A stretch of DNA of 64,000 nt from Microbacterium sp. SORGH_AS_1204 (GTDB lineage Bacteria; Actinomycetota; Actinomycetes; Actinomycetales; Microbacteriaceae), in the NCBI RefSeq assembly GCF_030818935.1, contig NZ_JAUTBD010000001.1, forward strand, positions 2,108,001-2,172,000, given 5' to 3'. Shown here in pieces: positions 58,027-64,000 of this stretch; positions within the stretch are counted from its first letter, which is position 1; every line of letters starts with the position of its first letter. Made by a program: the position numbers and the translations under genes. The notes below the pieces were generated by a model. It did not search any database. It had not been told where the DNA came from and worked only from the letters and a program-made list of their open reading frames with translations.

Positions 58027-58698
58027 CTACCGGCCGACGATCGTCGCCATGTCGGCGGGCTGACGCCCGTAGCCGGGCGTGGTGAAGCGGCGCTCCCACG
58101 CGGCGTCCGGCGCGAGCAACTCCCGCCACGGCGCGACCTCGACATACAGCACGCGCAGGGAGTCCAGGGCGGCGCGATGCAACGCCTCCCCATCGGTCGA
58201 GACGGCGTCCTCGGGGACGGCGACGTCGAAATTCTTCATCATCCCGGTGCGCGAGGTGGTCTCGACGCAGACGTTGGTCTGCAGGCCCGCGACGATGAGT
58301 CGCGTGACGTCGAGGTTGCGCAGGATCTGATCGAGGTCGGTCTGGAAGAACGCGTCCCAGCGATGCTTCTCCATGACGATGTCGCCCGGGGCGGGAGCCA
58401 CGGCATCCAGGATCGCGGAGCCCCACTCCTCTTCGGCCCCGATCGGCGATTCGTCCGCGGGAGCGTCACGGAGCAGTCTCCGCATGCTGGGCGTCATGTC
58501 GGCACCGTCGACCCGGGAGGTCTGCCGCGTGTAGATCACCGGCACTCCGGCGTCGCGCGCCGCCGCGAGAAGAGCCGCGCACTCGGCGACCACCCGGTCG
58601 AACTCCCAGATGGGCGGCCACCCGAGAGCGCTGCGCCGCTCCTGCTGCAGGTACATGTTCTGCATGTCGATCATGATCAGCGCGGTGCGCGAGGTCAT
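58027..58698 (-). CDS. Isochorismatase-fold cysteine hydrolase
   Basis: 223 aa. The catalytic triad of the cysteine hydrolase group is visible: D11 in IMIDMQN, K110 in VMEKHRWDAFF and C143 in GLQTNVCVETT, with the preceding cis-peptide V-x-G-L region intact. The KxRxDAF..T pattern occurs in ureidoacrylate (RutB) and carbamoylsarcosine-type amidohydrolases, so an amide or carbamoyl substrate is likely but unproven. It is divergent from the MFS gene. GGATGCC directly precedes its ATG. Confidence 0.9.
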   Translation of the reverse strand: MTSRTALIMIDMQNMYLQQERRSALGWPPIWEFDRVVAECAALLAAARDAGVPVIYTRQTSRVDGADMTPSMRRLLRDAPADESPIGAEEEWGSAILDAVAPAPGDIVMEKHRWDAFFQTDLDQILRNLDVTRLIVAGLQTNVCVETTSRTGMMKNFDVAVPEDAVSTDGEALHRAALDSLRVLYVEVAPWRELLAPDAAWERRFTTPGYGRQPADMATIVGR

Positions 58699-58720
58699 GG
58701 CATCCCCAATCGAGTACTGT

Positions 58721-58746
58721 GGTTTGATAGTCCAATTCTGTTATAG
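58721..58746. promoter_or_regulatory. Candidate operator/promoter between hydrolase and MFS genes
   Basis: The sequence GGTTTGATAGTCCAATT on the plus strand resembles GGCTTTGTAGTCCATAATT at the ABC operon start. The AT-rich TTATAGAG to its right is a possible -10 region for the MFS gene. Confidence 0.45.
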
Positions 58747-58787
58747 AGTCTGCATGTTTCTTCAGTGTTTCCGTCACGGAGGTCAGA

Positions 58788-60332
58788 GTGTCCGCACCGC
58801 CGATGTCGGCGCCCCTCTCCTCCGCGAGACGTCGACGCGTCTTCGTCGTCCTCGTCGCCGCGGCCGCGCTGACGATTCTCGACGTCTCCAAGCTCGGCAT
58901 CGCCCTGCCGGCGATCCAGGAGGACATGGGCGGCGACCCCGCGACCGTGCAGCTCATGCTCGTGGGCTACACGCTCGCGTACGCGGTGACACTCGTCCCC
59001 GCCGGCCGCATCGGTGACGTGCTGCGACGACGCACGGTCTTCCTGGTGGGCGCCTCGATCTTCGTCGTCGCCAGCATCGCGTGTGCGGCGGCTCCCACAG
59101 CGGAGCTCCTCGTCGCGGGACGCATCGTCGAGGGCGTGGGCGCCGGACTGCTGATGCCGCAAGTGCTCGGCATCATCCAGCGCATGTACCCGGCATCCGA
59201 GCGCGCGCGGCCTCTGGCGACCCTCGCCGCCGTTCTCACGGTCACCTCCCTGGGCGCGCCCGTGCTCGCCGGCGTCATCATGAACCTCGCCGGAGACGCG
59301 CTCGGCTGGCGGCTCCTCTTCGTGGTCACGGTGGTGGCCGGTCTCGTCGTCGTGCCCGTGGCGGCGACGATGATCGTCGAACCGCCGTCGGCGCGGCGGG
59401 CGGGTTTCGACGCCGTCGGCGCCCTCCTCCTCGGCCTCGGCGTCGTGGCAGCCATCGCGCCGCTGTCGGCGTCGTCGGGCGCGCTTCCCGCAACGCCCTG
59501 GCCGTACGCGATCACCGCCGCCGGGGTCGTCGTGCTGGGCGCATTCATGCTGTACGAGCGGCACGTGGTGCGGCGAGGCCGCGAGCCACTGATCGACCCC
59601 CGGCTGTTCGCTCTCCCCCACTTCGGTGCGGGTGTCGCCGTCTCGGGCTTCATGCACGCGGCAGCCACGGGTGGCACCCTGATCGTCACGATCGCGCTCC
59701 AGCAGGTGGCGGGCCTGTCCCCGCTGGAGACCGCGCTGTGGATGCTGCCCACCACGGTCGCCAGCCTCCTCGGCGCGTGGGTCGCCTCGCGCCCGGGCGC
59801 GACGGACGGCCCGTTGATAGCGATCGGCATCGGCGTCAGCGCGGTGACCCTCGCGGCGATCGGACTCGCGTTCGGCTTCGTGCCGGCTGCCGCTCTCCCC
59901 GTCGTCGTCGTCGCGCTCCTGAGCCTGAGCTCCTTCGGAGCCGGCGCTGCCGCTCCGGCGAATCAGGCACGTACGCTGCAGTTCGCCCCCGAGCACCGCT
60001 CGAGCGTCGCCGGGTCTCTGATCCAGTTCTCCCAGCGATCCGGCTCGGCCGTGGGGATGGCCGCGGCGCTCGTGGTCTACTACACCTTGTTCTCCTCACC
60101 GACACCGGGCGGGCAGCCGGCGGCGGGGCCCATGCTCGCCCTGCTGCTCGTCTCCGGCCTTCTCGCGATCGGCGGGATGATCGCCCTCGCGGATCACCTC
60201 CGCCACCCGGGCGGCGACCGTCGCCGCCACACGCCGAACGACGTCTCTCACGACGCGTCCCGGGGTAAGGCCCGGTCGACGACCGCGCGCACAGCGCCCC
60301 TCGTCGGGCACGGGTCTGCGGCCGAACAGTGA
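58788..60332 (+). CDS. MFS transporter, DHA2-type efflux
   Basis: 514 aa, about 14 helices. Motif A is AGRIGDVLRRRTVFLVG after helix 2, and LGAPVLAGVIMN lies in the motif C region. This is consistent with a proton-driven exporter of amphipathic compounds. About 50 polar residues follow the last helix. The GTG start has GGAGG ahead of it. It is divergent from the hydrolase gene, with the shared motif between them. Substrate unknown. Confidence 0.9.
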   Translation: MSAPPMSAPLSSARRRRVFVVLVAAAALTILDVSKLGIALPAIQEDMGGDPATVQLMLVGYTLAYAVTLVPAGRIGDVLRRRTVFLVGASIFVVASIACAAAPTAELLVAGRIVEGVGAGLLMPQVLGIIQRMYPASERARPLATLAAVLTVTSLGAPVLAGVIMNLAGDALGWRLLFVVTVVAGLVVVPVAATMIVEPPSARRAGFDAVGALLLGLGVVAAIAPLSASSGALPATPWPYAITAAGVVVLGAFMLYERHVVRRGREPLIDPRLFALPHFGAGVAVSGFMHAAATGGTLIVTIALQQVAGLSPLETALWMLPTTVASLLGAWVASRPGATDGPLIAIGIGVSAVTLAAIGLAFGFVPAAALPVVVVALLSLSSFGAGAAAPANQARTLQFAPEHRSSVAGSLIQFSQRSGSAVGMAAALVVYYTLFSSPTPGGQPAAGPMLALLLVSGLLAIGGMIALADHLRHPGGDRRRHTPNDVSHDASRGKARSTTARTAPLVGHGSAAEQ

Positions 60333-60362
60333 CCGCGAGGCTGCGGAGACTCGCCGGTGCCG

Positions 60363-62057
60363 TCAGGCGCCGTTGCGCCGCGCGATGACGCCGGCGAGCA
60401 GCGCGTGCGAGAGCGGACCGAGCGAGACGACCATGAGGATCGTGCCCAGCACCGCCTGCTCGGTCTGCAGCAGCACTCCCCCGACCAGCAGCCCCGCGAA
60501 CAGCACCGCGGAGACCACGCGGCGGATCATCCGCTCGAGGTCGCGCAGCCGACGCTCGATGCGGGGCGTCTCGACCGAGAGCGAGCCCTCTTCGAGCCGC
60601 GAGATGAGGTTATCGGCGCGACGCGGCAGACGCGCGGTCACGGCCGCGACGGCCCCGACCTCGCGGGCCAGGGCCTGGACGGTGTTGCCGCTCTCTTCAC
60701 GGATCAGACGCTGGGCGTAAGGCTCGACGGCATCCCAGATGTTGAAGGCCGGGTCGAGCGCGCTGCACATTCCGCTCGTCAGCGACATCGCGCGGACGAT
60801 GAGCAGGAAGTTCTCGGGCAGCTGGAACGGCAAGGAACGCACGACGTCGCCGAACTCGATCGCGAAGGCCCGGAACTCGCGCGGATCGACCTCTTGCAGC
60901 TCGGCGAACCCCATGCCGCCGAAGCGTGCGAACAGCTGCGTCATCGCGCGCTCGAGCTGGATGGTGTCGGCCGAGGGCAGCAGCACCCCGACATCGCGGA
61001 TGCCGTCGACGAGGCCTTTCCCGTCGCGCGAGGCCGCGGCGATGAGCACGCGACGCAGACCCCGCCGGAGGCCCGGCGGCACGTCGCCCATCATGCCGAA
61101 GTCGATGAAGGTGAACCGCCAGGCCGGGGTCGTGGCATCCGCAGATGCGAGCGGAGTGACGAAGACGTTGCCGGGGTGCGGGTCGGCGTGGAAGAAGCCG
61201 TCGTCGAAGAGCTGGTCGAACATCACCTGCGCGAAGCGCGCGGCCACCTCGGACGGATCGATGCCGGCGGCGCGGAGCGCCTCGACGTCGGTGATCTTGA
61301 TGGCGCTGACGTCTTCGAGCGTCAGCACGCGGCGGGTGGTGCGCTCCCACACCACCTCGGGGACGGCGACACCGCCCTCTCCTCCGAAATCGGCCGCGAA
61401 CCGCTCGGAGTTCGCGGCCTCGTGGAGGTAGTCGATCTCTTCCAGGCTCGTGACGGCGAACTCCTCCACGAGCGCGGGCATGTCGACACGGTCGCGCACG
61501 AGCGCGACCTTGCTCAGCCACACCCCCACTTTGCGCAGCGCACGCAGATCGACGTCGACGATACGGTCGATATCGGGGCGCTGGATCTTGAGCACGACGG
61601 CGCGCAAGCCCGTCTCGGCGGCCAGCTCGTCGGTGAGGGTCGCGCGATGCGCCTGACCCAGCGACGCGGCGGCGAGGGGGCGCTCGTCGACGCTCACGAA
61701 AGCGCGCTCCAGCGGCATCCCGAGCTCCCGTTCGGCGCGGGCGCGCATCTGGGCGAACGGGACCGCGGGGACCTCGTCTTGGAGCCCCTCGAGTTCTTTC
61801 GTGATGACCGGTGGGAGCACGTCGAGGCGCGACGACATGAACTGCCCGACCTTGATCATCAGCCCGCCGAGGTCGACGGCCAGCACGTGGAAGCGGCGGG
61901 CGATGCGCTGCAACCGGCGGGTTCGGCCTCGGGCGGATATCCACCCGAGGCCAAACCGCGGCAGGAAGAGCTCGTACCACCAGGCCTGCACCAGGTAGCG
62001 CGCCGCGAAGCGCGTGATCCGCCGGTAGCGGGCCTTCATGAGGGCGTCGTCGGTCAT
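60363..62057 (-). CDS. ABC1/AarF/UbiB atypical kinase family protein
   Basis: 564 aa. UbiB/ABC1 motifs are visible: the KxGQ motif IKVGQFMSSRLDVLP, RPLAAASLGQAHRATL, VVLKIQRPDIDRIV (ATP-site Lys), EIDYLHEAANSERF, HADPHPGNVFV (catalytic D and N) and FIDFGMMGDV (metal-binding DFG). Two helices at the C-terminus (about 520-560) anchor it to the membrane. The family is linked to isoprenoid quinone or lipid metabolism. The ATG has AGGAGA upstream; 52 bases separate it from the PadR gene on the same strand. Confidence 0.93.
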   Translation of the reverse strand: MTDDALMKARYRRITRFAARYLVQAWWYELFLPRFGLGWISARGRTRRLQRIARRFHVLAVDLGGLMIKVGQFMSSRLDVLPPVITKELEGLQDEVPAVPFAQMRARAERELGMPLERAFVSVDERPLAAASLGQAHRATLTDELAAETGLRAVVLKIQRPDIDRIVDVDLRALRKVGVWLSKVALVRDRVDMPALVEEFAVTSLEEIDYLHEAANSERFAADFGGEGGVAVPEVVWERTTRRVLTLEDVSAIKITDVEALRAAGIDPSEVAARFAQVMFDQLFDDGFFHADPHPGNVFVTPLASADATTPAWRFTFIDFGMMGDVPPGLRRGLRRVLIAAASRDGKGLVDGIRDVGVLLPSADTIQLERAMTQLFARFGGMGFAELQEVDPREFRAFAIEFGDVVRSLPFQLPENFLLIVRAMSLTSGMCSALDPAFNIWDAVEPYAQRLIREESGNTVQALAREVGAVAAVTARLPRRADNLISRLEEGSLSVETPRIERRLRDLERMIRRVVSAVLFAGLLVGGVLLQTEQAVLGTILMVVSLGPLSHALLAGVIARRNGA

Positions 62058-62109
62058 CGGTTCTCCTGGATGCCGACGGACGCGCGGCGCACGTCGAGCT
62101 CGATCAACC

Positions 62110-62688
62110 TCAGCCCTGGGCGAGGATCGAGTAGAGCTTACGGCGAGCCTCGTCGAGGATCTCGACCGCCTGCTGCACCTGCTCCTTGTTGCCGGTTCGC
62201 GCGACCTGGGCGGCCGCCTGGGCGAGCTCGACACCGGCCTTGGGCAGGGCCGTCATGCGCCCGCTGTCGCGCGAACCCGCGGATTCCCACGGGGCGCTGC
62301 GTTCGGTGGTCTCGTCTCCCGCGGCCGCACGGCCCTCTGCGGTGAGCGAGTATGTCTTGCGACCGTTCGACTCCTCGGCCTGCACGAGGCCCTCGTCGGT
62401 GAGCAGCTGCAGCGTGGGATACACCGAGCCGGGGCTGGGCTTCCACGATCCGCCGCTGCGGTCCTCGATCTCGCGGATGATCTGATAACCGTGCATCGGC
62501 TGCTCGAGCAGGAGCGAGAGCACGGCGGAGCGCACGTCGCCCTTGTTCATGCGGGGCGTCGACCCGGTCTTCTGCTCGAACTGCGTGCGCAGCTGCTCGA
62601 GACCCTCGAGGATGTTGGACATCGGCCAGCCGGGGGTGTTGTTGCCACCGCGTCCGCCGAACGCGTCTCCTAGGAATGAACCACTCAT
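62110..62688 (-). CDS. PadR family transcriptional regulator
   Basis: 192 aa. A Gly-rich N-terminal extension (about 1-45) precedes the winged helix with GDVRSAVLSLLLEQPMHGYQIIREIEDRSGGSWKPSPGSVYPTLQLL. A linker and a C-terminal helix (AGVELAQAAAQVARTG and KEQVQQAVEILDEARRKLYSIL) follow. A palindromic operator with 10-bp arms sits 30 bases upstream of the ATG, consistent with autoregulation. It is probably co-transcribed with the ABC1 kinase gene downstream. Confidence 0.92.
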   Translation of the reverse strand: MSGSFLGDAFGGRGGNNTPGWPMSNILEGLEQLRTQFEQKTGSTPRMNKGDVRSAVLSLLLEQPMHGYQIIREIEDRSGGSWKPSPGSVYPTLQLLTDEGLVQAEESNGRKTYSLTAEGRAAAGDETTERSAPWESAGSRDSGRMTALPKAGVELAQAAAQVARTGNKEQVQQAVEILDEARRKLYSILAQG

Positions 62689-62718
62689 GACGACCTCCTT
62701 CGCGCGGACCCGATCTGA

Positions 62719-62748
62719 GTCAGCGATACATAACGATATATCGCTGAC
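62719..62748 (-). promoter_or_regulatory. Palindromic operator upstream of the PadR gene
   Basis: A perfect inverted repeat with 10-bp arms, GTCAGCGATA-N10-TATCGCTGAC, whose near edge is 30 bases upstream of the PadR ATG. The AT-rich spacer holds CATAACGATA. This size and position fit a dimeric repressor site overlapping the promoter. Confidence 0.8.
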
Positions 62749-62778
62749 GAGGATCGCGGGCGAGTGCGGAGGGAATTC

Positions 62779-63672
62779 TCAGTACCAGTTGACGGCCTGC
62801 GAGTGACCCCACGCGCTGCAGGGTGTGCCGTAGCCGCGGGAGATGTAGTCGAGGCCCCAGGCGATCTGCGTCGCCGCGTTGGTCTGCCAGTCGTCGCCGA
62901 AGCTCGCCATCTTGCTGCCCGGAAGGGCCTGCGGGATTCCGGTCGCCCCACCGTCGTTGTTGTAGGCCTGGTAGTTCCAGCCGGACTCCTTGGTCCACAG
63001 CGACGACAGGCACGAGAACTGGTCGCTCCCCCAGCCGTACTTCTCGCTCATGAGTTGCGCGGCGTAGGCCTTGGCCCCCTCCGGAGTGTTCACGCGGGCC
63101 AGGGCGGCGGCGGCATCCGCCTGGCGCTGCGCCTCCGCGGCGGCCGCGGCCTCGGCCTGACGCTGCGCCTCGGCAGCGGCGTCTGCGGCCGCCTTGTCGG
63201 CTTTGGCCTTGTCGAGGCTGGACTGCACCTCGTCGACGCGGGCCGTCACGCGCTCCACCTCGCTCTGGGCGTTCTGGCTGAGGGCGGGGACCAGCAGCAC
63301 CGGCAGCAGATCGGTGGAACCGAGACGGTCGACGGCGTCTTCGAGGGCCGCCGTGTCGATGGTGGCGTCGCCGATCGACAGGGGAAGACCGGTGGCCGCG
63401 ACATCGGCGCGCACCGCGTCGGCGCGATCGAGCGCCGAGGTGGCGTCGGTCTCGGCTTCCGCGGCGCCGGTGGTCACGGCATCCAGTGTGGGAGCGCTCG
63501 AAACGGGTACGGCCGTTCCGGGCGTCGAGAACGAGGATGCCGAGGCGTCGGGCAGCGAGAGGGGCGCGGCGACGGCGAGGCCGGTCGTGGCGACGAGGCC
63601 CAGGGCGAGACCGGCGCACGTGGCGGCGGTGACGAGGGTGCGACGGGCGCGATGGACGTGCAGGAGTTTCAC
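62779..63672 (-). CDS. Secreted muralytic-type protein, second paralog
   Basis: 297 aa. A signal peptide (about 1-36, LVTAATCAGLALGLVATTGLAVAA) is followed by a helical region with Ala/Glu/Gln-rich repeats (EAQRQAEAAAAAEAQRQADAA near 175-195). The lysozyme-like C-terminal domain (about 215-297) has SCLSSLWTKESGWNYQAYN, GIPQALPGSKM and the final AWGHSQAVNWY. These match the protein at 50961-51962 almost residue for residue. I chose the GTG at 63672, which gives a normal signal peptide; a TTG 28 codons upstream is in frame. An MtrA-like direct repeat lies about 113 bases upstream. Confidence 0.88.
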   Translation of the reverse strand: MKLLHVHRARRTLVTAATCAGLALGLVATTGLAVAAPLSLPDASASSFSTPGTAVPVSSAPTLDAVTTGAAEAETDATSALDRADAVRADVAATGLPLSIGDATIDTAALEDAVDRLGSTDLLPVLLVPALSQNAQSEVERVTARVDEVQSSLDKAKADKAAADAAAEAQRQAEAAAAAEAQRQADAAAALARVNTPEGAKAYAAQLMSEKYGWGSDQFSCLSSLWTKESGWNYQAYNNDGGATGIPQALPGSKMASFGDDWQTNAATQIAWGLDYISRGYGTPCSAWGHSQAVNWY

Positions 63673-64000
63673 ATCGGAACGGAGCAAGAAGAGATCTTTC
63701 GTCGGGGCGCGCTCGTCGGGATCGAGCGCGGTCTCGTGTCGTTCGGGTCGACACAAGTCCCCGAGTGTGCGGGGCGGTTCTGAACGTTATCTCTTCGTTA
63801 CCTGGATGCCGCGTGTGAGCGGCGCGTTCGACGCGGCGCCGGGCAGCCCCGGCGTCAGCGGCAGATGCGCCGGGCGCCACGGAACAAGGATCGGAACGAC
63901 GATTCGGCACTCGACCTGGGAAGAGAGCGAGCAGCGCCCCGCCGGCGCACGACCCTTCGATCGGCCCGACGCCGCGGTCACCCGACATGACGAACGGGCC
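63673..64000. other. Region upstream of the secreted-protein gene; no gene recognised to the window edge
   Basis: Apart from the GTAACG/ATAACG repeat, I see no start signals or homology that would support a gene in the last 200 bases. Confidence 0.35.
63785..63801 (-). promoter_or_regulatory. MtrA-like direct repeat upstream of the muralytic gene
   Basis: Minus strand reads GTAACG-N5-ATAACG (63801 down to 63785), about 113 bases before the GTG start. Tandem GTAAC-type hexamers with an 11-bp period are the known pattern for MtrA sites near cell-wall hydrolase genes in mycobacteria and streptomycetes. Confidence 0.5.

Noticed and set aside
63673..64000. Additional gene near the right edge
   Set aside because: Open frames there lack a ribosome-binding site or -10 box, are GC-biased in every frame, and have no recognisable domain.

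Overview
The window comes from the chromosome of a high-GC actinobacterium, most likely Microbacterium or a close relative in Microbacteriaceae. Supporting signs are the GC-rich coding sequence, frequent GTG starts, actinobacterial families (DUF4307, DUF4245, DUF501, PhoH with a PIN domain, a mycosin-like subtilase, a short decaprenyl-type prenyl transferase), a type II NADH dehydrogenase, and a 16S-23S-5S operon with no tRNA in the spacer. It reads as core chromosome. I see no phage, integrase, insertion sequence, CRISPR array or plasmid function.

Layout. 1-9 kb: a methyltransferase fragment, a DnaQ-type exonuclease, RmuC, a degenerate 24-bp repeat tract, the gluconeogenic/glycolytic pair glpX and fba, a MOSC protein, an ECF sigma/anti-sigma pair, and ispH with a small membrane protein. 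9-16 kb: xseA-xseB, a DUF4245 protein, beta-carbonic anhydrase, fumC and a two-component system. 16-26 kb: phoH, uppS, a hemolysin III family protein, DUF4307, greA, two GC-rich repeat tracts, ilvA with an AI-2E family exporter, a YcaQ-like protein, LemA, and a 73-nt tRNA with anticodon UAA. 26-34 kb: ndh, a mycosin-like protease and DUF501 in one operon, a FtsB/DivIC-like protein, a frameshifted eno, an O-methyltransferase, a CtaG-like protein and an SGNH hydrolase. 34-43 kb: an MFS/XRE-regulator divergent pair with clear operators, hisS, mazG, ppc and a gamma-carbonic-anhydrase-like protein. 43-48.5 kb: a complete rRNA operon on the minus strand. 48.8-64 kb: rpsA, two paralogous secreted muralytic-type proteins, a five-gene peptide/opine-type ABC transporter operon beside a PadR regulator, an isochorismatase-fold hydrolase and an MFS exporter, an ABC1/UbiB kinase-like protein, and a second PadR regulator with a palindromic operator.

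How the genes work together. Central carbon metabolism is well represented: fba, glpX, eno, ppc, fumC, and a beta-carbonic anhydrase that can supply bicarbonate to ppc. Envelope functions recur: uppS, the FtsB-like protein, two muralytic proteins and a two-component system. The 52-60 kb block looks like an uptake, hydrolysis and export module for an unidentified amide-type substrate.

The most unusual observations are: (1) a tRNA that reads UUA but lacks the long variable arm of tRNA-Leu; (2) a heptamer, GGATGCC, present about 90 times in either orientation and forcing atypical codons; (3) several genes whose start codon lies 6-7 nt after a TANNNT -10 box, indicating leaderless mRNAs; (4) one extra base in eno; (5) three separate families of intergenic repeats; (6) a GTAACG/ATAACG direct repeat resembling an MtrA site upstream of a muralytic gene.
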